A stretch of DNA of 64,000 bases from Picosynechococcus sp. PCC 7117 (GTDB lineage: Bacteria; Cyanobacteriota; Cyanobacteriia; Cyanobacteriales; MRBY01), in assembly GCF_001693275.1 (NCBI RefSeq), contig NZ_CP016477.1, positions 2,728,001 to 2,792,000 on the forward strand. The letters are read 5' to 3'. Within the stretch, counting starts at the first letter, position 1. Every line of letters starts with the position of its first letter. Shown here one piece after another: positions 1 to 9,381 of the stretch. A program made the translations under genes and the position numbers. The notes beneath the pieces are model-generated. The model was not told where the DNA came from. It saw only the letters and a list, made by a program, of their open reading frames with translations, and made no database searches.

Positions 1-320
1 CAGAGCCCAAGCCAAAAACCCCGAAAAAACAAGCGCCACCCAAAGCAAAAACACCTGAGACCGTGACGGTGCGCACCACCCGCAATACCATCGATATCCG
101 GGGACAACGGATGCACCAAGCAGAAAGTAGCCTCGAACAGGCGATCGCCAATGCCACTGCTGCGGGTTCCCAGGTCATTTGGATTATCCACGGCAAAGGT
201 ACCGGCAAGCTCCGGGAAGGCGTCCATGAATTTTTGAAATACCATCCCCAAATTCAGCGCTACGAACTCGCCGATCAAAAAGAAGGGGGGGCTGGCGTCA
301 CCCTGGCCTATTTTTCCTAA
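1..320 (+). CDS. mutS2: MutS2 endonuclease, C-terminal Smr domain (5' part outside window)
   Basis: The frame is open from the first bases of the window, so this is the 3' end of a longer gene. A lysine/proline-rich linker is followed by an Smr domain of about 80 residues. It has the LDxRG-type motif as IDIRG, the HGKGTG loop and a final GVTLAYFS, as seen at the C-terminus of MutS2. In MutS2 the Smr domain is the nuclease part of a MutS-like ATPase that acts on recombination intermediates or collided ribosomes, depending on the species. The ATPase part is not visible here, so a free-standing Smr protein cannot be fully excluded, but the charged linker in front fits MutS2. The stop codon is at 318-320. 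Confidence 0.8.
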   Translation, partial: EPKPKTPKKQAPPKAKTPETVTVRTTRNTIDIRGQRMHQAESSLEQAIANATAAGSQVIWIIHGKGTGKLREGVHEFLKYHPQIQRYELADQKEGGAGVTLAYFS

Positions 321-392
321 GAAGGCCGCATACTACAATATTTCCCTGGGAATCCTTTTGTACCAGAACACCACTCTAGCCCCAGGGACTCA

Positions 393-851
393 ATGCTCAA
401 GCTCTTTAAACGCTACGAAAAATTAATGATTCAAATCTTGCTGGCGATGATGGCGATCGCCATTGGCTTAGCGACCCTGGATTTTGGCTGGTTCCTGTTC
501 CAAAGTATTGCCGCCCCCCCAATACTGTTGTTAAACGCTGACCAACTGCTAGAAGTTTTTAGTCTCTTTATGCTGATCATTATCGGCATCGAACTTTTAG
601 AGAGCATTATCAACACCTATCTTTCTAAGGGACGCCCCCATTTTGAGGTGGTTTTATCCGTCGCCATTATTGCGATCGCCCGGAAGGTAATTATCCTAGA
701 CATCAAAACCACCGATAGCGTGAGTTTATTCGGCATTGCCGCAATTATTCTTTCCCTGACGGTGGGCTATTACTTCATGAAGCAAAGCCACCCCGAAGAT
801 GGGTATTCCCCCGACCTAGATCCGACCAAAGACCAAAAACCGCCCCAGTAG
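393..851 (+). CDS. PsiE-like small integral membrane protein
   Basis: This is a 152-residue protein with four predicted membrane helices, roughly at residues 11-37, 52-72, 84-102 and 109-129, and a polar C-terminal tail rich in Asp, Pro and Lys. The length, helix layout and the conserved-looking segment around ELLESI and ARKVIILD resemble the phosphate-starvation-inducible PsiE family. The biochemical function of that family is not established. The gene lies 72 bases after the mutS2 stop in the same direction and may be co-transcribed. The ATG at 393 is the first start that leaves the first helix intact. I see no Pho box that would confirm phosphate control. Confidence 0.6.
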   Translation: MLKLFKRYEKLMIQILLAMMAIAIGLATLDFGWFLFQSIAAPPILLLNADQLLEVFSLFMLIIIGIELLESIINTYLSKGRPHFEVVLSVAIIAIARKVIILDIKTTDSVSLFGIAAIILSLTVGYYFMKQSHPEDGYSPDLDPTKDQKPPQ

Positions 852-927
852 CGTTCTCAAACATTGAACACGGAGCGGTAATTGACGCTATTTAGAGATT
901 TCACTCAAACAAAATTAGCCGGACAAA

Positions 928-1734
928 CTATAGACCGTTGGCCTGGAGAGGCGCATCTTCAACCTTGACCCGGTGGGTGGTGAGCACCATGCCATCACTG
1001 CGTACCACCAGGGCCGAGTACCACATATCTCCCGCTTCGGTGGGGGCTTCTACCCGTTTAAAAATGCCGCCAGCAGGCAGAATATCCAGGTCAAAGGCCT
1101 CCGGATTCGTGTAGGTGCTACTGGTAATCGGTTCTTCGAGGGCACCCCCCAATAAAATTTCTTCTCCCAAGGGATCCTGCACAATCACATCAAAGCCAAA
1201 ATCAGCGGCAGGGGCAACGGTTTCTGGGATCAAGACTTTCAAGGCGGGGGGATTGTCGCCACTGGTGAGGGTTGACGCTTCAGACAAAATATCTTGGCTA
1301 ATCAGTTTGTCCCCTTGGAATGTCTGTTGGGAACGGATTGTACTTTCATAATGAACCCAGCGGCCTGCTTGTTTCTTGAGGCCCCGCACTTGGGTTTCGG
1401 TTTCGGCCACGAGGCGATCGCCTGTTTGTTCCCAATTGAGGAGCTTGGTGTTGTAGCTCAGGCGGGGATATTCTTCCCAGAGTTGGGTTAACAAGTCCTG
1501 GAGATCCGTTTTGGAGAGTCCGTCGCTGTGGGTAAAATTCTCACCATAAAAATTTAAGAGTTGTTCTAATTGTTGGTCATTGGCGGCTTGGTCAATGTCT
1601 ACCAAAAGATCCGTGAGGGAAGCTGGGGCAGTGGCCGGAGTGCGGGCCTCGCTGCGTAAACCAAATCCCAGGGTTAAAACTCCCGTGGCGATCGCCATGC
1701 CAAAAAACCGTTGCCAAGATTGCCAGTAGCCCAT
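928..1734 (-). CDS. Exported protein with an NTF2-like domain, function unknown
   Basis: This 268-residue protein starts with a signal peptide (hydrophobic core at residues 11-28, likely cleavage after SEA-R). Residues 40-150 have the helix-rich start and curved-sheet pattern of an NTF2/SnoaL-like fold, with LTDLLVDIDQAAN followed by alternating strands ending in WVHYEST and SQQTF. The remainder is beta-rich and ends in a segment about dialing strands such as TTHRVKVEDA. No catalytic residues can be named. It is transcribed divergently from murG, with about 95 bases between the starts, and faces the PsiE-like gene tail to tail. It is probably periplasmic or thylakoid-luminal. The NTF2 assignment rests on pattern only. 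Confidence 0.6.
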   Translation of the reverse strand: MGYWQSWQRFFGMAIATGVLTLGFGLRSEARTPATAPASLTDLLVDIDQAANDQQLEQLLNFYGENFTHSDGLSKTDLQDLLTQLWEEYPRLSYNTKLLNWEQTGDRLVAETETQVRGLKKQAGRWVHYESTIRSQQTFQGDKLISQDILSEASTLTSGDNPPALKVLIPETVAPAADFGFDVIVQDPLGEEILLGGALEEPITSSTYTNPEAFDLDILPAGGIFKRVEAPTEAGDMWYSALVVRSDGMVLTTHRVKVEDAPLQANGL

Positions 1735-1829
1735 AAATTTTCGATCACTCCTTCAAGCGGACAAGTTCCCATCAGTTGATCAGAACGTGTAATCTATTCT
1801 AGAACCTGAGACGAAAAACGACTGAAATT

Positions 1830-2891
1830 GTGGCAAAGGCAGTGACCCGAATCTTGATGGCGGCCAGTGGCACCGGGGGACATCTCTTTCCGGCCCTGGC
1901 GGTGGCAGAAAAATTAACGGACTGTGAGATTGAATGGTTGGGGGTACGCGATCGCCTCGAAACGGATTTAGTGCCTAATCAATATCGCCGTCACGCGGTC
2001 ACGGCCAAGGGACTCCAGGGCAACCCCCTCCAAAAGCTAGTCAATGGTTTGCAGTTGCTCGCGTCTATTTTTCAAACCTACAAAATTTTAGGCGATCGCC
2101 AGATTGATCTTGTCTTTACCACCGGGGGATATATTGCCGCTCCGGCAATCCTGGCGGCGCGACTGCGACGAATTCCGGTGATCCTCCACGAGTCCAATGT
2201 ACTTCCCGGTAAAGTGACCCGCCTGTTGGGGCAATATGCCACTGCTGTGATTATGGGCTTTCAGGAGTCGGCCCAATATCTACCCAAAGCAAAAACCATT
2301 CACCTCGGCACCCCAGTGCGAGCCGAATTTCTCACGCCCCAACCTCTAGAGTTGGATATTCCAGGCGATCGCCCCTTGATTTTGGCGATGGGAGGCTCCC
2401 AGGGAGCCGTGGGGATTAATCAATTGGTGCGTCAATGTGCGGGCCGCTGGCTCGAAGCCGGAGCCTCGATCGTTCATATCACCGGGAAAAACGACCCTGA
2501 CGTTGGTCAGTTCCAGGCCGAAAACTATCTCACCTTGCCCTTTGTTGAGAATATTGCTCCCCTCCTGCAACGGGCGGACGTGGTGATTAGTCGCTCCGGG
2601 GCCAGCGCCCTGACGGAATTAACCATTACCAAAACGCCGTCCATTCTGATTCCCTATCCCTACGCCGCCGAGGATCACCAAACCCTCAATGCCCAGGTTT
2701 TTGCGAAACACGAAGCCGCACTGTTAGCACCCCAGGCTGAATTAACCCCTGAATCCCTTACAGCGATGGTCTTGGGTCTATTGGGAGCACCGGGAAAACG
2801 GGAGGCGATCGCCGCCAATGCCGCTGCCCTAGGGATGCCAGAAAGTGCCGAAAAAATCGCCTATTTCCTGCGTACTACTCTGCGTTTGTAG
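1830..2891 (+). CDS. murG: UDP-GlcNAc:lipid I N-acetylglucosaminyltransferase MurG
   Basis: MurG adds N-acetylglucosamine to lipid I to give lipid II at the inner face of the plasma membrane, the last cytoplasmic step of peptidoglycan precursor synthesis. The 353-residue protein shows the family signatures in order: GTGGHLFPALAVAE near the N-terminus, HESNVLPGK near residue 118, GGSQGAVGINQ near 189, and the sugar-nucleotide binding stretch around SGASALTEL and EDHQTLNA. The length is normal. The start is GTG at 1830, and an ATG nine codons later is an alternative that would trim the first strand. The last 17 bases overlap the 3' end of the convergent PP2C gene. Confidence 0.93.
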   Translation: MAKAVTRILMAASGTGGHLFPALAVAEKLTDCEIEWLGVRDRLETDLVPNQYRRHAVTAKGLQGNPLQKLVNGLQLLASIFQTYKILGDRQIDLVFTTGGYIAAPAILAARLRRIPVILHESNVLPGKVTRLLGQYATAVIMGFQESAQYLPKAKTIHLGTPVRAEFLTPQPLELDIPGDRPLILAMGGSQGAVGINQLVRQCAGRWLEAGASIVHITGKNDPDVGQFQAENYLTLPFVENIAPLLQRADVVISRSGASALTELTITKTPSILIPYPYAAEDHQTLNAQVFAKHEAALLAPQAELTPESLTAMVLGLLGAPGKREAIAANAAALGMPESAEKIAYFLRTTLRL

Positions 2892-4680
2892 GGGTTTCAA
2901 GATTCGGATCACCCGGTTGCGTCGGTAGAGGTTCACGGTTTAACAGCCAGTTCAAACCAAAGGCCGCCAGGACTAACATCAAAAGAATCGCCACCAGACT
3001 CACCAGAATTAAGGTGAACTGGGATAGACTGTTTTCTGTTTCTGGTTCCGACGCCAGTTCCGCCTCAAGGGTTGTGTCTAGGGCGAGATCCGGGGGGACA
3101 AATTCTGGCTCAAAGTCTTCAGGGGCGGGAGCCGTTTCAAGTTCCGCGGCCTGGGTGAAGGTGTCCGTTGTGAAGCGGTAGAAAGCGATCGCCGCCGTAA
3201 TGTTATCTTCAGGATTTTTGGCGATCGCCTTCTCAATCAAGCTCTGGAGCAGAGCCGCCGGGGGCAAATGACCCTGGATAATCACCGGGGCGAAGGTCTG
3301 CCAATGGGACTCTAAAAATTGCTGGTCACTCAGGCCGTCAGAACAGACCACCAACACCCCATCTTCAGCAAACACGAAGCGGCGAATCACAGGATGGAGG
3401 CGATCGCCCCCTTTAATCCCTAGGGCTTGGGTGAGGGCCATGTGATCGGGGCGCTGTGACCCTTGACGATAAATGGCCCGGCCCGCCTGGACTTCCCGAC
3501 TGAGCACATCATCGTCCACCGTTAAGCAAACGCATTGATCTTTAGTGAGCCAATAGGCCCGGCTGTCCCCCACCTGGGCAATGTAGAGTTCGTGGCTGTG
3601 GCTATCCTGGAGTTCGTCGGCCTTGGGTCTTTGGGGTACCTGGAGGGCAAGGGTTAGAGTAGTGGCCATGCGATCGCCTCCCGTGCGTCCTTCTTGATCG
3701 TTACGTTCGGCGATCAAGTTATTTGTAATGCGAATGTAGGCCGCTAGCTGTTGTTCGATGACCGCCGGGGGAACCACTTCATCGGTATCAAATAGCCCTT
3801 GGAAAAAACCTGTCAATTGCAACTTGAGGGATTGAATTGCCAACTGACTCGCTACTTCACCTTGGCCATGGCCTTCAACGCCGTCACACACCATTAGTAA
3901 ATGATCACTCAAGGCCAGGGTTGCCGTAGGGGGAGCGGCTAAATCCTGGGTCGTGGGGTAGTGGGCATCTTGGTTGCTTGTGGGGAGTTTTCCCTGGTCG
4001 GTGGCACTGGCGATCGCCATTTGCAGATGTTGCTGGCTAGACTGCTCTAAAAGGAGCTGATTTAACCGGGGCAAAATGATCTCTAGATCTGCATCCGCTT
4101 CGCTGAAACTTTCAATTAGTTCCGTCAGCATTGCTTGGACTGGCGGCGTGCTTTCGGACAGGAGCGATCGCCAGGACGTTACTAAGGCCCCTAAGGTGAC
4201 AGGGGCACCAGGGGGATCGGCCAATAATTCCATCAGTCGGAGTCGCCAACCATCGACCCGGATATTTTCTAACGGCAAAAGGCTAGTGCCCATGGCCACG
4301 GCTGCCAAATCTTCCCAGAGATCAAGCATTTGCCACAGCCAATTTAACTGTTGCAGCGGGGAAGCATCGGCCCAAACCGATCCTAGGGCAGGCAGCAGTT
4401 CCCCTTGATTGTTAATTGGGATGTTGTCGAGGAGTAAAATTTCCCCTTCCGGGAGAGACAAAATATCGTAAATGCGGGGCAAGTGCAGTTGACGGGAATA
4501 TAATTTGCCATAGCGTTGGGCCAGGTCATTGGGGGCTGTGCAGTCCGGTGGTGCTTCGGGCTTGGTGTCTTGCCAAATTTGCGGCGCAACCACCCAGTAG
4601 CGATCGCCAACAAGATCCGCTGCCTGAAAGGTTAACGCCAAAGAACCCGATGCTCGGAGATAAGGAAGAGTAATAGACAT
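2875..4680 (-). CDS. PP2C-family serine/threonine phosphatase with C-terminal membrane anchor
   Basis: This protein has 601 residues. About the first 220 form an unrecognised helical region that starts like a PP2C-associated cyanobacterial module. Residues about 235-510 form a PP2C catalytic domain. The metal-binding acidic residues lie in SNQDAH, VCDGVEGHG, VGDSRAYWL, VCSDGLSD and NPEDNITAA, so all classic motifs are present and the enzyme should be active. A hydrophobic stretch near residues 555-580 is a single membrane helix after an acidic linker, leaving only a short tail. The domain order resembles cyanobacterial PP2C proteins that oppose Hanks-type kinases. The substrate is unknown. 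It converges on murG with a 17-base overlap of the coding ends. Confidence 0.85.
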   Translation of the reverse strand: MSITLPYLRASGSLALTFQAADLVGDRYWVVAPQIWQDTKPEAPPDCTAPNDLAQRYGKLYSRQLHLPRIYDILSLPEGEILLLDNIPINNQGELLPALGSVWADASPLQQLNWLWQMLDLWEDLAAVAMGTSLLPLENIRVDGWRLRLMELLADPPGAPVTLGALVTSWRSLLSESTPPVQAMLTELIESFSEADADLEIILPRLNQLLLEQSSQQHLQMAIASATDQGKLPTSNQDAHYPTTQDLAAPPTATLALSDHLLMVCDGVEGHGQGEVASQLAIQSLKLQLTGFFQGLFDTDEVVPPAVIEQQLAAYIRITNNLIAERNDQEGRTGGDRMATTLTLALQVPQRPKADELQDSHSHELYIAQVGDSRAYWLTKDQCVCLTVDDDVLSREVQAGRAIYRQGSQRPDHMALTQALGIKGGDRLHPVIRRFVFAEDGVLVVCSDGLSDQQFLESHWQTFAPVIIQGHLPPAALLQSLIEKAIAKNPEDNITAAIAFYRFTTDTFTQAAELETAPAPEDFEPEFVPPDLALDTTLEAELASEPETENSLSQFTLILVSLVAILLMLVLAAFGLNWLLNREPLPTQPGDPNLETPTNAE

Positions 4681-4826
4681 AAACTTTAGAAAACAGTACA
4701 GCGCACAAACAGCCCAGGCCCAGTAGTCAAGCTATGATGAAGTCAGCGGTCAATGGTGCTGACCCACGGAGGCCATCCCTGATCGAATTATATGGCGAAA
4801 AATCCCCAGTATTAGGGTCTCGGTGA

Positions 4827-5264
4827 ATGCTCAATCCTTTAATGGTCTGGTTAATTATTGGCGCGGTGCTTTGCTCCCTAGAGTTTATTTTTCCCACCGC
4901 CTTCATGGAGTTTATGCTAGGGCTTGGGGCCGTGGCTGTGGCTGTCATTGTGTATCTCATTCCGAGCCTGAATCCGAATATACAAATTTTTCTATGGCTG
5001 CTGTTTTCGACCATCGCCATTGTGAGTTCCCGCCGTTTTTTTACCCCCAAAACTTCCATTCGAACCCTCAGTGATGCTGCCGATGCCGAAACCCTAACGG
5101 CGATCGCCCCCGGTGAAGCTGGCCGCGTTTTGTACGAAGGCAACTCCTGGCGCGCCCGCTGCGCCGACGAAACCGTCACCATTGATCCCCACCAGACCGT
5201 TTATGTGCTACGTCGGGAGGGCACAACCTTAATTGTTATGCCCCGGCATCTCCTTGAACCCTAG
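4827..5264 (+). CDS. NfeD-like membrane protein
   Basis: The 145-residue protein has membrane helices near residues 5-22, 26-46 and 52-66, followed by a C-terminal soluble segment with the small OB-fold pattern of NfeD proteins (GEAGRVLYEGNSWRARC, then VLRREGTTLIVMP). NfeD proteins of this short class usually partner with SPFH/flotillin-type membrane-scaffold proteins, and an SPFH-domain protein is encoded elsewhere in this window at 32369-33211, though not adjacent. ATG 4827 is the first start in frame. A start three bases upstream belongs to another frame. The gene stands alone between a divergent phosphatase gene and a forward c-di-GMP gene. Confidence 0.8.
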   Translation: MLNPLMVWLIIGAVLCSLEFIFPTAFMEFMLGLGAVAVAVIVYLIPSLNPNIQIFLWLLFSTIAIVSSRRFFTPKTSIRTLSDAADAETLTAIAPGEAGRVLYEGNSWRARCADETVTIDPHQTVYVLRREGTTLIVMPRHLLEP

Positions 5265-5408
5265 GCCCATGTCCCCAACTCAGAAGAGGTTTAGTTAAGC
5301 TCAGTTAACCTGTAAGCAATTCTATAATTTGAGAAGTTTTTCACCGATAAAATACATTTAGATTGCAGCTTTTTTCCGACACCATTTCTTACCGCTCTAG
5401 CCATATCT

Positions 5409-7991
5409 ATGTACCAGTCCCTTGCTGCCCTATGTGCCGCTTTGATGTTAACGGGCATTGTCTATGTCCTCGTAAAACATGATCAAAAAATCGCGATGCG
5501 GCAACAGGACTATCGCTACATTATTTTTGGTTGCATCCTGTTAGCTTTAGGGCGTTGGTTATCTTTTTTGCAATTCTCCCAATACCTCGGTACCCAGTGG
5601 CAATCTTTAGGAACGGTCTGGCAGTTCGGTGAGCGATTTATTAGTGAAGGTGTTGGGCTGATCTTCGTTGGCGTTGGACTGGTGCGGTGGTTGCCAACTT
5701 TAACGACGTTCCAGCGGCGGGCCTCTGCCTACAGACAGACCAGTGAAGCCTTAGAATCCGAACGCAATATTCTGCAAGGATTATTTAATAGTCTCCAAGG
5801 CGCGTTGTTCGTCTGTGATGGTGCGGGTAACTTTATCCGTTGGAATCGTTTTTATCAAGAAGTGCTCGGTTTTAGTGATGCAGAGATGTCTCACCTCAAG
5901 GCGATTGAGACGGTTGTGCCTGAAGATCGAGAGTTTGTGCAGCAACAGTTACTAGAAGTTTTTAGTCAAGGCTATGCAGAAGGGGAATTTCGAGTCCGGA
6001 CAAAACAGGGCAAGACCTTAAGACTATATGGATTTGCGTCGCGGGTTGAGCTTGATCTCGATCAAAATGCTTCGGGATTTACGGGCATTGCCATTGATAT
6101 TTCCGCTCTCAAACAGGTCGAAGCGGAACTACGACGTTCCCAACGGTCTTTGCAGATGCACAATTGCTTCTTGACCTTGGCCCATGCCCTTACCCAGCGG
6201 TTACATGGCTCCCTAGAAATTGAAGATATCGCCCGGGAAACCACGACAACGCTACATCAGTACTATGCAGAGACTTGTATTGGTTTTTATTTATTAGAAG
6301 GTGCAACTTTTGAGGATGGCCTACTCAAGCTCCAGAGCCATGCGGGTTTTTCGTCGGAAAGGCGCGTTGCCCTCAATCAACTCACCGCCAGCCATCGTCT
6401 TTTTCGCTATGCTTTGCAGGATAAAACGCTCCAAATTTTAGACGCTGCGGAATTGGCTTGTTTTTGTGATGATCTCAGTCCCCAAAGTGTTGCCCTGAGC
6501 AATGCGGCGAAGGTTTTAACGATTCCTTTGATTTTCCATGAACAACAGTTTGGCTTGCTGTTGATGCTATTCCAAGAGGATAAAACCTTAGCTTCCTATG
6601 AAATTGATACCCTCCGCGCCCTGGGTCAGTCGATTTCTTTGGCGATCGCCAATGCGCACCATTTCAAAGAACTGCGCTACCAAGCCCGCTACGATAGTTT
6701 GACGACCATCGGCAATCGCAATTTATTCCATGACACGATTCAGGAATGGTTAAATGCGCCCTCCTTGGGGTACGAGTTAATCATTGTGATGCTCATTGAC
6801 CTAGACCGTTTCAAGGATCTCAATGACACCCTGGGCCACAAGCTTGGGAATACCTTTCTGCAACAGATTGCCCTGCGCTTACTCTCGGCCCTCAGTCCCT
6901 ACCAGGGGATTGTCTGTCGTTTGGGGGGAGACGAATTTGCCGTTGCCTGTCCGATGATGCACAGCGAATGGGAAGAAGCCTGCCAGCATGCGGTGGAATT
7001 GGCCGATATTTTGCAGGCGGCAATCCAACAGCCCTTTGTCACGGCGGGCAATGTGATTCATATTACGGCGAGCCTGGGAATTGCGATGTTCCCCAACCAC
7101 GGGACAGACAGCCACGCCGCCCTCCGCAGTGCCGAAGTGGCGATGTATGCGGCAAAACAAAAACGCACGGCCTATGAGATTTACCACGAAGATATTGACC
7201 ACTACACCCCGCGTCGCCTCGCCATTCTCTCTAGCCTCGGGAAACCGAGCGCCCGCCAACAATTCTTTTTGTGCTATCAGCCCAAGTTTGATCTCCGGCA
7301 AAAAAGACTGATCGGCGTAGAGGCTTTAGCCCGTTGGCACCACCCCACGTTTGGGCTTATTTCCCCCGCTGAATTTGTCCCCCTCGCGGAACAAAGCGAT
7401 GCAATCCACGCGCTGACCTACTGGATTTGGGAAGAAGCTTTCCAACAAAAAAAAGCCTGGCAAAACCAAGGTCTTGATTTGGCGATCGCCCTTAATCTAT
7501 CGGCCTGTAGCTTGTTAGATCCAAACTGCCTAACCACCTTTGAGTCGCTCCTCCAGCAATATGAAATCATCCCTGCACAGGTTGAACTCGAAATTACAGA
7601 AACCGCCCTCATGAGTGACCCGCGCTATGCCCTAGAGCTATTACAATGCTTCGCTAATCTGGGGGTGCATTTATCCATTGATGACTTTGGTACCGGATAT
7701 TCTTCTCTGAGTTATTTACAGCGGTTTCCGGTTCATGCCCTAAAAATTGATCAATCCTTTGTGGTGGATATGCTCACCAACGAACAAAGCCTGGTGATTG
7801 TCCGCTCGACGATTAATTTAGCCCATAGCCTCGGCCTAGAAGTGGTGGCAGAAGGGGTCGAGAATCAGGCCATCCTGGATTTACTCAAAGAAATGGGGTG
7901 TGACATAGCCCAAGGATATTTTCTCGGGCGTCCTCAAAGGGCCGAACAGGTCCATCGCTTCTCCGCTGAAGGCCTCAAGCGAGTTGTTTAG
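5409..7991 (+). CDS. Membrane PAS-GAF-GGDEF-EAL cyclic-di-GMP enzyme
   Basis: This 860-residue sensor is built to make or break cyclic di-GMP. Three hydrophobic segments lie at about residues 5-22, 36-55 and 78-98, followed by a PAS domain (about 125-240), a GAF domain (about 260-415), a GGDEF domain (about 430-590) and an EAL domain (about 605-855). The GGDEF motif is exact at residues 506-510, and no RxxD inhibitory site precedes it. The EAL motif at 638-640 is exact, and the downstream ETALMSD, IDDFGTGYSSL and EGVE motifs needed for phosphodiesterase activity are present, so both halves look competent. The GAF domain has no obvious bilin-binding cysteine context. In cyanobacteria such proteins set the balance between motility and attachment, which fits the pilus genes downstream, but that link is inference. 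Confidence 0.9.
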   Translation: MYQSLAALCAALMLTGIVYVLVKHDQKIAMRQQDYRYIIFGCILLALGRWLSFLQFSQYLGTQWQSLGTVWQFGERFISEGVGLIFVGVGLVRWLPTLTTFQRRASAYRQTSEALESERNILQGLFNSLQGALFVCDGAGNFIRWNRFYQEVLGFSDAEMSHLKAIETVVPEDREFVQQQLLEVFSQGYAEGEFRVRTKQGKTLRLYGFASRVELDLDQNASGFTGIAIDISALKQVEAELRRSQRSLQMHNCFLTLAHALTQRLHGSLEIEDIARETTTTLHQYYAETCIGFYLLEGATFEDGLLKLQSHAGFSSERRVALNQLTASHRLFRYALQDKTLQILDAAELACFCDDLSPQSVALSNAAKVLTIPLIFHEQQFGLLLMLFQEDKTLASYEIDTLRALGQSISLAIANAHHFKELRYQARYDSLTTIGNRNLFHDTIQEWLNAPSLGYELIIVMLIDLDRFKDLNDTLGHKLGNTFLQQIALRLLSALSPYQGIVCRLGGDEFAVACPMMHSEWEEACQHAVELADILQAAIQQPFVTAGNVIHITASLGIAMFPNHGTDSHAALRSAEVAMYAAKQKRTAYEIYHEDIDHYTPRRLAILSSLGKPSARQQFFLCYQPKFDLRQKRLIGVEALARWHHPTFGLISPAEFVPLAEQSDAIHALTYWIWEEAFQQKKAWQNQGLDLAIALNLSACSLLDPNCLTTFESLLQQYEIIPAQVELEITETALMSDPRYALELLQCFANLGVHLSIDDFGTGYSSLSYLQRFPVHALKIDQSFVVDMLTNEQSLVIVRSTINLAHSLGLEVVAEGVENQAILDLLKEMGCDIAQGYFLGRPQRAEQVHRFSAEGLKRVV

Positions 7992-8151
7992 AAAGACACT
8001 ACTTGGGCTTGCCGAAAACCTGAAAAATAAAGTGGTGAAATGTAAACTTTTTCGACTTTCTTGTAGCCACCACGACAGGCACGCCGTCCCAAAGAGATAT
8101 ATTGTTACAATAACTTAAAGAAAATACCAGTAAATTTAATTTGTATCAGCT

Positions 8152-9312
8152 ATGGGTCGTGTTGGGGTCTTATTACTTAACCTAGGTGGGCCAGACAAAT
8201 TAGAGGATGTCCGTCCTTTTTTATTTAATTTGTTTGCTGACCCCGAAATTATTCGTTTACCCGCGCCATGGATGCAAAAGCCGCTTGCTTGGCTCATTTC
8301 CACGCTCCGGGCCGGCAAATCCCAAGAAAACTATAAAGAAATTGGCGGTGGTTCGCCCCTCCGACAAATCACCGAAGCCCAGGGGACAGCCCTCGCCCAA
8401 AAATTGGCGGAGTGGGGTCAAGAGGTCAAAGTTTATGTGGGGATGCGCTACTGGCACCCCTTCACCGAAGAGGCGATCGCCGAAATCAAAAAAGACGACC
8501 TTGATCAGCTTGTGGTATTGCCACTCTATCCCCAGTTTTCTATTAGTACTAGCGGGTCTAGCTTCCGGGTGCTCGAAGAAATGTGGCGCACTGACAAAGA
8601 CCTCAATCAACTCGATTACACCCTCATTCCCTCCTGGTATGACCATCCCCAATACATTGCTGCGATGGTCGATCTCATTCGCCAAGAGCTGGATCAATTT
8701 GATAACCCAGACCAGGCCCATATTTTCTTTAGTGCCCATGGCGTCCCCCAAAGCTATGTCGAAGAGGCAGGGGATCCTTACCAACGGGAAATCGAAGAAT
8801 GCACCAAGTTAATCATGGAAGCCCTTGGTCGTCCCAATGACTATACCCTGGCCTACCAAAGTCGTGTTGGCCCCGTGGAATGGCTCCAACCCTACACCGA
8901 AGATTCCCTCATTGCCCTGGGCGAAAAAGGCGTGAAGGATTTGGTGGTGATTCCCATTAGTTTTGTGTCTGAGCACATCGAAACCCTCCAGGAAATCGAT
9001 ATTGAGTATCGGGAAGTTGCCGAGGAAGCTGGCATTGAAAATTTCCGCCGCGTTCCGGCTCTGAATACCCATCCATTGTTCATCGAATCTTTGGCGAACT
9101 TGGTCACCGATTCCCTCGAACAATGTCCTCGCACCTTTGGTCAGGTCACCCACCCCAAAGAAAATATGAAAATGTATCCCCAAGAATTGTCCTGGGGCAT
9201 GAATACCAGCGCCGAGGTCTTAAATGGCCGCCTCGCCATGATCGGCTTTTTGGCGTTGTTGTTGGAGTTGATTAGTGGCCAAGGCCCGCTCCATTTTGTT
9301 GGCATTATGTAA
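8152..9312 (+). CDS. hemH: Ferrochelatase with C-terminal chlorophyll-binding-type helix
   Basis: Ferrochelatase inserts ferrous iron into protoporphyrin IX to make protoheme. The 386 residues begin with the conserved [12 protein letters not shown], and the active-site histidine lies in [18 protein letters not shown]. The last 30 residues or so carry [16 protein letters not shown], the light-harvesting-like (CAB/HLIP) helix with the ExxNxR-type pigment motif that is found fused to ferrochelatase only in cyanobacteria and plastids. It anchors the enzyme to the thylakoid and links heme with chlorophyll synthesis. The gene has its own upstream gap of 160 bases and a strong terminator right after it. 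Confidence 0.96.
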   Translation: MGRVGVLLLNLGGPDKLEDVRPFLFNLFADPEIIRLPAPWMQKPLAWLISTLRAGKSQENYKEIGGGSPLRQITEAQGTALAQKLAEWGQEVKVYVGMRYWHPFTEEAIAEIKKDDLDQLVVLPLYPQFSISTSGSSFRVLEEMWRTDKDLNQLDYTLIPSWYDHPQYIAAMVDLIRQELDQFDNPDQAHIFFSAHGVPQSYVEEAGDPYQREIEECTKLIMEALGRPNDYTLAYQSRVGPVEWLQPYTEDSLIALGEKGVKDLVVIPISFVSEHIETLQEIDIEYREVAEEAGIENFRRVPALNTHPLFIESLANLVTDSLEQCPRTFGQVTHPKENMKMYPQELSWGMNTSAEVLNGRLAMIGFLALLLELISGQGPLHFVGIM

Positions 9313-9356
9313 ATAACATCCCCTAGCTCCCCCTTCGGAAGTGACATCCCCTTAGC

Positions 9357-9380
9357 TCCCCCTTTCAAAGGGGGATTTTT
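9357..9380 (+). terminator. Rho-independent terminator of hemH
   Basis: TCCCCCTTT at 9357-9365 pairs with AAAGGGGGA at 9367-9375 and is followed by TTTTT at 9376-9380. It lies 45 bases after the hemH stop and two bases before the end of the convergent aldolase gene. The preceding text (about 9317-9338) repeats part of the same ctccccc sequence, so the unit looks like two copies of a short dispersed repeat. Confidence 0.8.
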
Positions 9381-9381
9381 G

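Noticed and set aside
9317-9380. Repeated ctccccc units after hemH as a possible CRISPR-like repeat
   Set aside because: Only two imperfect copies without regular spacing; they form a terminator.
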